Numbered from the stretch's first letter, positions 7,680 through 16,785 are shown. The stretch: DNA of 38,954 nt from Tannerella sp. (GCF_030528505.1 NZ_JAUMYS010000026.1:1-38954); one strand, 5' to 3'. A program made the numbers and translations. Notes: generated from the letters alone by a model not told the origin.

Positions 7680-8597
7680 TTATGTCCATATATGCTCATA
7701 AATCTCAGCATAATCGTCTACATCGATTACTTCAAATCCAACTCTTTCGAGGAAAAACTTCTTGCCTTGGTCCGTCCCGTTATGACTTCGTTTATTGATA
7801 TACCATCCTTTATGTTTTCTATCCGGAAATTTCTTGAAATATTTGATTCTTTCTATCAGAATCCATCGTAAAAAAATTTCGTTTTCTTCAAGGCCTAAAC
7901 CGAAAACAAAAAGCGATTTATTGAAAACAATATGTAACCATGTTTTATAACCCCTCCATTGTACATTGTTTTTGCCTGTAAAGGACTCTTCTTCCTCTCT
8001 TTTATGCAATAAGTTTCTTGCTCTTTCCACACTTCCCATATAATGACTTAGCCCGAGTCGGATGCTTCTGTGATAGTTGATCATACCGTTTATGTACCAA
8101 ATCCCAAAACCATCGGTCGGTAGATTCAATGGTTTGGTTCCATGGTATGTAGACCATGGATAGAAATCCGTAAACCTTTCTTGCTCCGTTCTGTACTGCT
8201 GATATTCGAAGGTTCGTGCGAGCGTTTCCTCGAAATTGGTCGTCAGTACGGGGGCATCTAATTCTTTTATGCGACGGATGATTTGTGTATGGTGATTCAA
8301 CGGTTGCCACGTTCGCATAAGGTCTGCCACCTCTTTCTGAAGATTAATGTCTTGTGTGTTTTCGAGTTCTAAGACGTCATAAAATTCCGTCAATGAAATA
8401 CCCACAGGTCTTCTTGACAGCGTTTGAAACGAAACCTTATCCCACAATTGTATCAATAAGTCGTCCCATGAAAGAGCATTCGGGTTGTTTGGGTATCGGT
8501 TTACTCCATTTCCGACGATAAATGCGATGTCGTTTTGATTTCGCCGGATAATTTCTTTGATCTGGTCTGTTGTCATTTTGTCTTCCTCATTTTCCAT
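7680..8597 (-). CDS. SIR2-like NAD-binding protein, candidate defence effector
   Basis: This is a 305-residue soluble protein of the SIR2-like superfamily, which binds NAD and, in many phage-defence systems, hydrolyses it. Counting from the ATG at 8597, FIVGNGVNR (26-34) is the NAD-binding loop, TTNFE (119-123) the second SIR2 motif, and FVFGLGL (230-236) a later Rossmann strand. At the usual His-Gly position the sequence is YING, so Asn170 replaces the catalytic His of deacetylases, with H176 close by. Starts at TTG 8615, ATG 8597 and ATG 8576 are all possible. I prefer 8597 (AAGG upstream), while 8576 has GAGGA upstream. A PH-domain membrane protein follows. Defence is an inference from family. 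Confidence 0.75.
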   Translation of the reverse strand: MENEEDKMTTDQIKEIIRRNQNDIAFIVGNGVNRYPNNPNALSWDDLLIQLWDKVSFQTLSRRPVGISLTEFYDVLELENTQDINLQKEVADLMRTWQPLNHHTQIIRRIKELDAPVLTTNFEETLARTFEYQQYRTEQERFTDFYPWSTYHGTKPLNLPTDGFGIWYINGMINYHRSIRLGLSHYMGSVERARNLLHKREEEESFTGKNNVQWRGYKTWLHIVFNKSLFVFGLGLEENEIFLRWILIERIKYFKKFPDRKHKGWYINKRSHNGTDQGKKFFLERVGFEVIDVDDYAEIYEHIWT

Positions 8598-8659
8598 TTT
8601 ACACCTTACGCGCAATGTTTTTGTTTTCGGGAAGCGTAAGGCTGTTTTTGAAACATGTT

Positions 8660-8692
8660 CAAAATTACAAAATTATTTTTATCTGTCGGAAA
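8660..8692 (-). promoter_or_regulatory. candidate promoter of the SIR2-like/PH pair
   Basis: On the - strand two adjacent TAATTTTG boxes (8675-8668 and 8667-8660) match TAnnTTTG. TTTC at 8692-8689 lies 21 bases upstream of the second box and could serve as the -33 element. Confidence 0.35.
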
Positions 8693-8717
8693 GATGTAGA
8701 AAAAATACGGAAACGCA

Positions 8718-8786
8718 GAAGCCGACCGGACATACGGCGAAACAACAGGAATTTCCTTCGTCTCGCGCTGTATGCCGGTCGGCTTC
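8718..8786 (-). terminator. long hairpin after carB
   Basis: GAAGCCGACCGG-A-CATAC at 8718-8735 pairs with GTATG-CCGGTCGGCTTC at 8770-8786: 17 base pairs with one bulged A. An outer GAAACG/CGTTTC extension adds more pairs. The loop is 34 bases. It sits between the carB stop and the SIR2-like gene. On the - strand a T-rich tract follows about 13 bases beyond the stem. It probably ends carB transcription and separates the two units. Confidence 0.65.
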
Positions 8787-8815
8787 ACGTTTCAGTCGTG
8801 CTGACAAGCACAACT

Positions 8816-11800
8816 TTATTTATACTCCTGCCAGCTCTTGATGGAGATGTCTTTTTCGGAGAGGTTACACATGGCGCGGATAAATGCGCTTGCCAGACGC
8901 GCATTCGTAATCAGCGGAATGTTATGATCGATCGCTGCGCGACGTATTTTGTAGCCGTTGGTCAGCTCCCGTCTCGTGTGATTTTTCGGGATATTGATGA
9001 CCAAATCGAAGGCATGACGGCTGAACATTTCGATGATGTTCAGTTCTCCGCCGTCTTCGTCGGGCCAGCAGACCGGTGTAGCCCGGATGCCGTTGTCGTT
9101 CAGGAAGCGGGCGGTTCCTTGCGTGGCGTAGATGGTATATCCTTTCGTTTCGAGCAAGAGACAGGGTTCCAACAGATCGACTTTACTTTTGGCACCACCC
9201 GAAGAAACCATGATATTCTTTTGCGGAATCGTATTGCCGACAGCGATCATGGCCGAGAGCAGTGCCTCGTCGAAATCGTCGCCGATACATCCTACTTCGC
9301 CCGTCGAACTCATATCTACGCCCAGCACGGGATCGGCTTTCGAGAGTCGGCCGAACGAGAACTGCGATGCCTTAACTCCGATCCAGTCGATGTCGAACTC
9401 CGTCTTGTCGGGACGGTTGAAGGGCGCGTCGAGCATGATGCGGGTTGCCGTGTCGATAAAGTTTTGTTTCAGTACTTTCGATACGAACGGGAAGCTGCGC
9501 GAGGCGCGTAGATTACATTCGATTACTTTCACGTCGTTGTTCTTGGCCAGATACTGGATATTGAACGGTCCGCTGATGTTAAGCTCCTTGGCTATCTTAC
9601 GGCTGATTTTCTTGATGCGTCGTGCCGTCTCGAAGTAGATTTTCTGTGCAGGGAATACGAGTGTGGCATCGCCCGAATGGACGCCGGCAAACTCGATATG
9701 CTCCGAAATCGCGTACTCTACGATCTCGCCGTTCTGTGCCACGGCGTCGAATTCGATCTCTTTGGCATCCTGCAAAAATTCCGACACGACTACCGGATAC
9801 TCTTTCGATACCTGAGCGGCGATGTTCAGAAATTCGATCATCTGTTCTTTCGTGTGACAGACGTTCATAGCCGCACCACTCAGTACATACGAGGGACGGA
9901 TCAGGATGGGGAAGCCTACTTCGCGGATGAATGCGTCGATTTCGTCCATGCTGGTCAACTCCGCCCAGCGCGGCTGATCGATGCCGAGCGTGTCGAGCAT
10001 GGCCGAGAATTTGTGCCGGTTTTCGGCACGGTCGATCGATACGGGCGAAGTGCCGAGGATGGGTACCTGTTGCCGGTATAACTTCATAGCGAGGTTATTC
10101 GGGATCTGTCCGCCGACCGATACGATCACACCTCTGGGCTGCTCCAAATCGACCACGTCGAGTACGCGTTCGAGCGACAGCTCGTCGAAATACAGCCGGT
10201 CGCACATGTCGTAGTCCGTCGAAACCGTTTCGGGGTTATAATTGATCATGATCGATTTATAGCCGAGGTTGCGCGCCGTCTGCGCCGCGTTGACCGAGCA
10301 CCAGTCGAACTCGACGGACGAGCCGATGCGGTACGCGCCCGACCCGAGGATGATCACGCTCTTGTCATGCTTATAATAAGGAATATCGTGCTCCGTGCCG
10401 TCGTACGTCATATAGAGGTAGTTCGTCAGTTCGGGATGTTCCGAGGCAACGGTGTAGATGCGTTTCACGCTGGGCAGGATGCCGAGCTTCTTACGCCATG
10501 CCCGTACGCGGAGGTTGCCTTTTTCCATGTTGTCGTTCGGTTGTTCGACGAAGCGGGCAATCTGGAAATCGGAGAATCCGAGTCGTTTGGCTTCGCGCAG
10601 CACTTCGGCCGGCAGGTCTTCGATGCGGTCGTATTGCTTCAGAACACCGCTGTAATCTACGATATTTTTCAGTTTATGCAGGAACCACGGACTGATTTTC
10701 GTCAGTTCGTGAATGCGGTCGATCGTATATCCTTTTTCTAACGCCTGCGCTACGGCAAAGATACGCAGATCGGTCGGGTTCTCCAGCTCGTCGTCGAGAT
10801 TCTCGAACGTGAGGTTGTTGTTGCCTACGAATCCGTGCATCCCCTGTCCGATCATACGCAGACCTTTCTGCATAATCTCTTCGAACGATTTGCCGATCGA
10901 CATGATTTCGCCGACCGATTTCATGCTTGAGCCGATCTGACGGCTCACCCCCGCAAATTTCGTCAAGTCCCAGCGTGGAATTTTAGCGATGATATAGTCG
11001 ACTTCGGGGGCTTTATAGGCCGAATTCTGTGTGCCCATCTCGCCGATCTGGTCAAGCGAGTAGCCGAGTGCCAGCTTGGCTGCCACAAAGGCCAGCGGGT
11101 AACCGCTCGCTTTCGAGGCTAAGGCCGATGAGCGGCTCAGGCGTGCATTCACTTCGATAATTCGATAGTCGCCCGTCTCGGAGCTGTAGGCATATTGAAT
11201 GTTACACTCGCCCACAATGTTCAGGTGACGGACGGCCTTAACCGAGATCTCCTGCAACATCTTTACCTCGTCGTCGCGGAGCGAACAAGTCGGCGCTACC
11301 ACGATGCTCTCGCCGGTATGTACTCCTAACGGATCGACGTTCTCCATGCTTACGACGGTGAAGCAGTGGTCATTTTTGTCGCGGATCACCTCGAACTCGA
11401 TTTCTTTCCAGCCTTTCAGCGATTCTTCGACCAGAATCTGCGAAGCAAACGTAAAGGCGCTTTCGGCCAGGGTGCGCAGTTCGCTTTCCGTTTTGCAGAT
11501 GCCGCTTCCCTGACCGCCCAAGGCATACGCTGAACGGATCATCACCGGGTAGCCGATCTCTTCGGCTGCGCGGATTGCATCGGCCATCGTTTCCACGGCC
11601 TGACTGACGGGCGTCTTCAAGTCAACCTGATTCAGTTTCTTGACGAACAAGTCACGATCTTCCGTGTCCATGATTGCTTCGACCGATGTTCCCAACACTT
11701 TTACGCCGTATTTGCTGAGCGTACCGTCGTTATACAGTTGCGTACCGCAGTTCAGCGCCGTTTGTCCGCCGAAGGCCAGCAGAATCCCGTCGGGCTGTTC

Positions 11801-12037
11801 TTTCTTGATCACCTCTTCGACAAAAAAAGGCGTTACGGGAAGGAAATAAACCTTATCCGCAATGCCTTCCGACGTCTGAATCGTTGCGATATTTGGATTG
11901 ATCAACACCGATCGGATGCCGTCTTGGCGTAAGGCTTTCAGCGCCTGCGATCCGGAATAATCAAATTCGCCGGCTTGCCCGATTTTAAGGGCGCCGGAGC
12001 CTAACACGAGTACTTTGTTAATGTTATTCTTTGACAT
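8816..12037 (-). CDS. carB: carbamoyl-phosphate synthase large subunit
   Basis: CarB makes carbamoyl phosphate from bicarbonate, ammonia (delivered from glutamine by CarA) and two ATP, feeding arginine and pyrimidine synthesis. The 1073-residue product has the normal two-half plan. There is an N-terminal ATP-grasp half (VLGSGALKIGQAGEFDYSG at the start, ATP-grasp core about 130-320) and an oligomerisation middle. The second ATP-grasp half restarts near residue 556 (VIILGSGAYRIGSSVEFDW), and a C-terminal MGS-like allosteric domain runs from about 940 to the end. carA is not in this window. Upstream on the same strand the coiled-coil gene ends 39 bases before its ATG, so carB may share the helicase operon's transcript. 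I saw no convincing promoter in the 39-base gap. Confidence 0.96.
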   Translation of the reverse strand: MSKNNINKVLVLGSGALKIGQAGEFDYSGSQALKALRQDGIRSVLINPNIATIQTSEGIADKVYFLPVTPFFVEEVIKKEQPDGILLAFGGQTALNCGTQLYNDGTLSKYGVKVLGTSVEAIMDTEDRDLFVKKLNQVDLKTPVSQAVETMADAIRAAEEIGYPVMIRSAYALGGQGSGICKTESELRTLAESAFTFASQILVEESLKGWKEIEFEVIRDKNDHCFTVVSMENVDPLGVHTGESIVVAPTCSLRDDEVKMLQEISVKAVRHLNIVGECNIQYAYSSETGDYRIIEVNARLSRSSALASKASGYPLAFVAAKLALGYSLDQIGEMGTQNSAYKAPEVDYIIAKIPRWDLTKFAGVSRQIGSSMKSVGEIMSIGKSFEEIMQKGLRMIGQGMHGFVGNNNLTFENLDDELENPTDLRIFAVAQALEKGYTIDRIHELTKISPWFLHKLKNIVDYSGVLKQYDRIEDLPAEVLREAKRLGFSDFQIARFVEQPNDNMEKGNLRVRAWRKKLGILPSVKRIYTVASEHPELTNYLYMTYDGTEHDIPYYKHDKSVIILGSGAYRIGSSVEFDWCSVNAAQTARNLGYKSIMINYNPETVSTDYDMCDRLYFDELSLERVLDVVDLEQPRGVIVSVGGQIPNNLAMKLYRQQVPILGTSPVSIDRAENRHKFSAMLDTLGIDQPRWAELTSMDEIDAFIREVGFPILIRPSYVLSGAAMNVCHTKEQMIEFLNIAAQVSKEYPVVVSEFLQDAKEIEFDAVAQNGEIVEYAISEHIEFAGVHSGDATLVFPAQKIYFETARRIKKISRKIAKELNISGPFNIQYLAKNNDVKVIECNLRASRSFPFVSKVLKQNFIDTATRIMLDAPFNRPDKTEFDIDWIGVKASQFSFGRLSKADPVLGVDMSSTGEVGCIGDDFDEALLSAMIAVGNTIPQKNIMVSSGGAKSKVDLLEPCLLLETKGYTIYATQGTARFLNDNGIRATPVCWPDEDGGELNIIEMFSRHAFDLVINIPKNHTRRELTNGYKIRRAAIDHNIPLITNARLASAFIRAMCNLSEKDISIKSWQEYK

Positions 12038-12076
12038 AAATAGTTATTTTATTTGAGTTTCATTTTTGAATACACA

Positions 12077-12805
12077 TTATTTGAGAACGAACATCAGAAA
12101 GATGGCAATGAGCAGAAGCACCCAGGTAATGAGCTGGTTCCTTCTGACCTTGTCCATTTCGCTGCGGAGCTCTTCGCGCTGTATATCTTGCCGTTGCTCC
12201 AATTGATCGATTTGTTTCCCGATCGACAGCACCTGACTCGATAAATCGAGTTCGGACAGTTTATCGATGAGGGTCTGAATACGGTTGCAATACTCCGAGA
12301 TGGATTCGATCGTTTCCGAAATTTCGGTTTGTTGCACCTCAATGGCCTCGGTCGAGACGGTTGTCAACTCCTGGAGTGCACCGCTCGAAGCGGCAGTTAC
12401 CGCTTCGATGTTTTTTCGTGCCGAGTCGTTGACCTCGTCCAATGTTCGGACCGTTGCTTCCAACGCCTGCTGCAACGTTTTCTCCACCTCGGTTTTTAAC
12501 TGTGTCGTGGCTTGCTGTGACTGAGCAATTTCGGCCGCGAACAATTCTTTCCCTTCGCTGATCACGTTGGTCAGTCCCGCCTGCGACTCGTTAAGCCGAT
12601 CTTCAAACCGGGTGATGACCGTCTGCGTTTCTTCGCTAATTTTTTCGGCCAACTGCCGGACGTCTTCCGCCAAACGGGCTGTCGCATCGACTACTTCTTT
12701 ACTTTCTGCCGTCACTTGCGATACTTGCTCGCGGGCCGAGTTGAGGTGGGTCAAGCTGTCGCGGAGTTGCAGCAACGCTTTATGGATATTTTCTATTGCT
12801 TCCAT
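12077..12805 (-). CDS. tail-anchored coiled-coil protein
   Basis: I do not recognise this 242-residue protein. It is almost entirely helical and rich in Glu, Gln, Ala, Thr and Ser with clear heptads, for example around KEVVDATARLAEDVRQLAEK and ELFAAEIAQSQQATTQLK. It ends in one hydrophobic segment (about 224-241, LITWVLLLIAIFLMFVL), so it should be anchored in the inner membrane by its tail with the coiled coil in the cytoplasm. The pattern of short polar heptads recalls signalling domains of methyl-accepting proteins, but there is no glutamine/glutamate methylation hairpin I can assign. Its start overlaps the end of the large helicase-like gene by 13 bases, which implies translational coupling and a joint function. 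Confidence 0.75.
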   Translation of the reverse strand: MEAIENIHKALLQLRDSLTHLNSAREQVSQVTAESKEVVDATARLAEDVRQLAEKISEETQTVITRFEDRLNESQAGLTNVISEGKELFAAEIAQSQQATTQLKTEVEKTLQQALEATVRTLDEVNDSARKNIEAVTAASSGALQELTTVSTEAIEVQQTEISETIESISEYCNRIQTLIDKLSELDLSSQVLSIGKQIDQLEQRQDIQREELRSEMDKVRRNQLITWVLLLIAIFLMFVLK

Positions 12806-15800
12806 TCTTCCAGATATTTATGTTGTATCATCTTCGTTTGCGCCAGATGGAGGTTGAGGATGTCGGCAGCGCGCATAATATCGATACGTGTCCGCACTTC
12901 TTCCGTCCAGTCTCCGGTAGTGGCGAAATAGTCCGTCTCGCCTCGTATATAACAATTATACGCGTCAAACAGTTCTCGGAAATCAGCCATATCCGGCATC
13001 GAACGGTAAAATCCGATCATGCCGTTTTCATAACTTTCATGCAAATCGCATTCGAGCATCTCTTTTTCGTCCGTGCCGGTATAGAAGAGGCAAAAAGCGT
13101 TGAGCAGCGAAAGCGTTGAGTTGCTTCCTTCGAATGAGCGACGTAGCGTTCGTACGGCTTCATGCAGCTCTCTGGCTCGACTGTTGGGCGATCCGTTTCG
13201 CTCCGTCTCCTCGTCTTTAATCCGCTGCATATAACGGAATAAAATGTCTTTGTTCGACTCTCGGCCGTTCTCCGTATCTTTAGCCAGATGGTAGGCAAGG
13301 GAGTGGCTTTTGCCGGGGGATGTATCGTCAATCTCCGCTTGTGGTTGCGCAATACGCTGATAGACAAATTCCGTCATGTAAAGAAGACAACGGCATAATT
13401 CTTCACGAAGGGCGTCGTGGAAGGTTGTCTTGCGCGAAAGATTGCCTGCCTTGATCATCTCTTGCTCTGCGCGTTTCTTCGTGTAGTAGCGAAGAAAATA
13501 ATTACGTAACTGCCCGTAATACCCCCCGGTTGGTCTTTTTCGAAGGATGATGCGGTATCGTTGTTGTGCGTCGTCGCGGGTGATCTCGTCTATCAGTCCG
13601 AGGGTGCTCATGCGGTAGAGCGCTTTGGCGTAGAGTACAGACACGTTCTTTCCGGGTGTGTCATGCTTTGGGTTCTCGTGCTGTGGGGCGGGATACGGCA
13701 GGAAAAGGATACGCTCGTCCGGCAAATTCTCGAGTGTGAGCGGGAAATAACATCCTTTGGCCGGTACCGTATGTTGTCCTTCGAAACAAGTGATATCGGC
13801 ATAGCCAATCAGTTGCTCAATACATTCACGTTCGGCATCGAGGCCGCAGAAATGACGGAGGAAACGCTCTTTCCGAGAGGTCGATTCGGGTAGCCCTGCG
13901 CTCTTGCATAATACGATCCGATCCCGGTCTGTCAGCCATGTATCGTTGGGCAAAAGCGCCTGTTCGATATCGAACAGCATATCGAACGATGCCTGTTCGG
14001 TCAATCCCAAGAGTGTTATTTCTCCCTGTCGAGGCAGGGCGTAGCGATAGAGCATCTTCCCTGCCAGCAGTGAAGCGGGCAGAAAGTCGGGGCTCCATTC
14101 GGTGAGGCACTGCGCCTCGTCGAGGATGCCTGTAGCGAAGTATACGCCTGTCTGCTTCATATACCCGAAGCGTTGCAGAAGCGGGAGTCGGCCGAGCTGG
14201 TCGTAGGAGAGTACAATGATCAACGCTTCGGACGACTCTACCAGCCGTTCGCGCCGTTCGCGCTCAGTACGGTTGAGGCCGGTGTGGAGCACGGTCACAC
14301 AGTCGATGCCTGCATCGTGTAATTCGTTCCGGAGTGCTTGTGCGGCATCGGTGTCAGGCACGGCGACAAGCGTGATGCCGGGCTGCATCATCGCGGTTAG
14401 TTTGCGGATCACGGTTTTGCCACCATTCGTCGGTACAAGCCCAATGGTGTACCGGTTTTGAAGGATACGGCTCAGTACGGGTAACGTCCCCGGCATGAAA
14501 TCGTTTCTGCGCAAAAGCAGTTGCAAGAAGTAACGCAGGTGTTGTGAGGTTTCCGGTAAAGTTTCGTACTGCTCCTGTATGTTTTGGACGGTTAATGGGC
14601 GGTACGTAATGCGGCCGTTCGTATAGACACGGCGTGTGCTGCGTTCGTAGTGTGATGAGCGCACGTGGAAAAAACATTTATTCCGGCACTCCGTAAAGTC
14701 GGCAAACGAGATTTTTTCGATATCTGCCCGTCGCAGCATAGAGATGTCGATGATCAGATCGTACGTTTTTCGTCGCAGTTCCTCTGTTATTTCGGAGAAA
14801 GGTAAGGTGTCGCCATGCAGCGGCGAGTCGATAAATTCGGGCGTACTGACGACCGTCAGTTTCACATCGGGGAATCTCAGTCCCGTGTACTCCGTACTCA
14901 GCGCCGTGAGATGGTTGAAATGTTCTTTCAGATCGGCCAGAGCGAGTGCTGCACACGGCACATCGCGCTCAATGACGAGCACCGACCATGGTTCGCGTGC
15001 GATCTCGAGCCGGCGGGAGATGATAGCTTCGAGTACGATTTTCTGGATGCGTGCTACCGCTATCGGTGAGAGGACATATTGCAGTGTTCGTACCCAGTCG
15101 TCATCAAAACGTTTGTCAAAGACCTTGAAAACGGTTTCTACGTATTCGCTTCCGAGAAACCGGAAATGCGAATCGTTCATTTCTTCTTCCGGCACTTGGC
15201 GGCAATACCAATGAATGGCCGAGAGATCGTCGGCGCGTTGTTTGTCGGCACGCTTCTGCTCCATATCGGAATGATGGATCGACTCATGAATTTCGATGAC
15301 GCATCCGTCGTGTCGAAAATCTTTTGCGTCTTTGGTCGGGTAGGGGAACTCGCAAGCAAAATCGACTCGCTGCGTATGGGATGCTTTTTGTTTAGTCAGT
15401 GAATAGAGGTTGCGTTGCGGCTGCAAGAGCTGGCGTAGCGGTTGCGGAGCCATCCGGGTAATGAACGTCTTTTCGGCATCGCTCTCGAGCAGCTTGCTGT
15501 TATAATTCGACTCGTCCAGAGTCAGGCGAGGATCGATGATGTGCAACGCATCGAACACATCTTCGGTGTGTAATCCGCGTGTGTCGTAGCGGATCGTTCC
15601 GTCGAGGTCGACGCGGCGGTTGCCCAACTCCGCAAAAGCTTCTTCGAGAAACGGACTGGCCTGTGTCGGCCGTCCGCGGGTCACGATGTTATTTAGTATG
15701 GCAAACAGAGGATGTACATTTTCGCGTGCGCATCCGCCGAGGTCATAATGAGCCGATACTTCGAAGCGTGCGAGGCTTCGGTAGAGTGCCTCGGTTTTTT

Positions 15801-16638
15801 CCGAATCGGCCGTTTGAAGCGCTTGCTTCACCGCGTCCAGCCTGTAGGCGGCGTGGTATTGCACTGCCGGATAGTAATTGACATACTTGAGGTTGAAGTT
15901 GCTGTCCTCGAGCTTGAAGGCTTTGATCTTGAATCCGTGTGGTTGGCGGACATTCGGATACAGTTCCTCGTCGGCTAACGTTTCGGGCGAGTCGAAGTAA
16001 TGGTAGAATGCATCGATGCGTCGGTTGCTGTGAACGAGGTTACCGATACAGAAGAAATAATGTTTGCCGTGTATGCCGTATCCGACGAGTTCAGCAATGC
16101 GCTTGAGATCGAGTGTCGGCTGGTCAAGTACATCCGTAAAGAAATGAAACGTAATCGGTTGTCGAGTTTCAATTTCTTTCTTCCGGACTTCGCTTACCGG
16201 CTTACAAACACTACAAATCCGGTCAGGGTCGTCTATGTAGGGGCTAATGTGCCAGACGGCACGTTCGAGGGCTTCGGGCGAGGAATCGATGAGCGTGACT
16301 TTGCGCACGCGGTTTTCGATACCGTTCTTTTTAAGGAAGTCGAAGAAACAAACCGTATGGAGCCCTTGGCCGCATTGCCAGTCGATGATTTCGAATACAT
16401 CGTCCTGAAAGATTTTGCGAGGGATGGTTTCGAGTGTTTTATCGATTTTGGTTTTGCGTAAAGGGCCGTTATCGTAGAGGTCTGTGAGCATGTGTCGGTC
16501 GCGGTCGGGGAGAGAGGAAGAAGCGGAAATGGGGCCGGCTTTATCCGTAGCAGGGATAAAGTTTCGGGCGATCGCCCATATTTTCTCGAAAGACGGATTG
16601 CGCAGCCGGCGCAGACTTTCTCTATACGATATCATCAT
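12793..16638 (-). CDS. large multidomain protein with RecQ-like SF2 ATPase motifs
   Basis: This is a 1281-residue protein I cannot name. Residues about 78-130 look like a Rossmann methyltransferase-like unit (IIDWQCGQGLHTV, then LIDSSPEAL). Residues about 424-460 contain an acidic/His cluster (FACEFPYPT, DGCVIEIHES) that could be a degenerate PD-(D/E)XK nuclease. Residues 725-900 carry RecQ-like superfamily 2 motifs: Walker A GLVPTNGGKT (733-742), DEAQ (840-843) in ILDEAQCLTEWSPDF, and GLTEQAS (878-884) at the motif III site. I see no second RecA domain (no motif V/VI such as QxxGRxxR) in the last 380 residues, which are helical and charged. The coiled-coil gene overlaps its 3' end. The domain calls before 725 are tentative. 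A DNA-directed, possibly defensive, role is inference. Confidence 0.7.
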   Translation of the reverse strand: MMISYRESLRRLRNPSFEKIWAIARNFIPATDKAGPISASSSLPDRDRHMLTDLYDNGPLRKTKIDKTLETIPRKIFQDDVFEIIDWQCGQGLHTVCFFDFLKKNGIENRVRKVTLIDSSPEALERAVWHISPYIDDPDRICSVCKPVSEVRKKEIETRQPITFHFFTDVLDQPTLDLKRIAELVGYGIHGKHYFFCIGNLVHSNRRIDAFYHYFDSPETLADEELYPNVRQPHGFKIKAFKLEDSNFNLKYVNYYPAVQYHAAYRLDAVKQALQTADSEKTEALYRSLARFEVSAHYDLGGCARENVHPLFAILNNIVTRGRPTQASPFLEEAFAELGNRRVDLDGTIRYDTRGLHTEDVFDALHIIDPRLTLDESNYNSKLLESDAEKTFITRMAPQPLRQLLQPQRNLYSLTKQKASHTQRVDFACEFPYPTKDAKDFRHDGCVIEIHESIHHSDMEQKRADKQRADDLSAIHWYCRQVPEEEMNDSHFRFLGSEYVETVFKVFDKRFDDDWVRTLQYVLSPIAVARIQKIVLEAIISRRLEIAREPWSVLVIERDVPCAALALADLKEHFNHLTALSTEYTGLRFPDVKLTVVSTPEFIDSPLHGDTLPFSEITEELRRKTYDLIIDISMLRRADIEKISFADFTECRNKCFFHVRSSHYERSTRRVYTNGRITYRPLTVQNIQEQYETLPETSQHLRYFLQLLLRRNDFMPGTLPVLSRILQNRYTIGLVPTNGGKTVIRKLTAMMQPGITLVAVPDTDAAQALRNELHDAGIDCVTVLHTGLNRTERERRERLVESSEALIIVLSYDQLGRLPLLQRFGYMKQTGVYFATGILDEAQCLTEWSPDFLPASLLAGKMLYRYALPRQGEITLLGLTEQASFDMLFDIEQALLPNDTWLTDRDRIVLCKSAGLPESTSRKERFLRHFCGLDAERECIEQLIGYADITCFEGQHTVPAKGCYFPLTLENLPDERILFLPYPAPQHENPKHDTPGKNVSVLYAKALYRMSTLGLIDEITRDDAQQRYRIILRKRPTGGYYGQLRNYFLRYYTKKRAEQEMIKAGNLSRKTTFHDALREELCRCLLYMTEFVYQRIAQPQAEIDDTSPGKSHSLAYHLAKDTENGRESNKDILFRYMQRIKDEETERNGSPNSRARELHEAVRTLRRSFEGSNSTLSLLNAFCLFYTGTDEKEMLECDLHESYENGMIGFYRSMPDMADFRELFDAYNCYIRGETDYFATTGDWTEEVRTRIDIMRAADILNLHLAQTKMIQHKYLEEWKQ

Positions 16639-16750
16639 ATTGTAGTAATAGTCAGACGAAATTTCTACGATGTATAATCAAGGAGCGTCGGTCGTATCCA
16701 ACGGCCTTGCGAGGGACTCTTCGGCTTGTCGCCGTTCCCGGGCGGCTTCT

Positions 16751-16785
16751 CTGACCTGTCAGTCCCTTTTTGGCTGACAAAGCTA
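16751..16785 (-). promoter_or_regulatory. -7 element with overlapping inverted repeats upstream of the helicase operon
   Basis: On the - strand TAGCTTTG at 16785-16778 matches TAnnTTTG exactly. The predicted start region carries three alternating arms: CTGAC (16774-16778), GTCAG (16758-16762) and CTGAC (16751-16755). These can form two mutually exclusive hairpins. The arms could be an operator or a 5' leader structure. No clear -33 element was found. The 214-base gap 16639-16852 holds nothing else I recognise apart from a 7-bp hairpin at 16811-16838. Confidence 0.4.

Noticed and set aside
8570-9511. 313-codon + strand frame opposite the SIR2-like gene and carB
   Set aside because: It spans two real - strand genes and the hairpin between them and has no recognisable domain.
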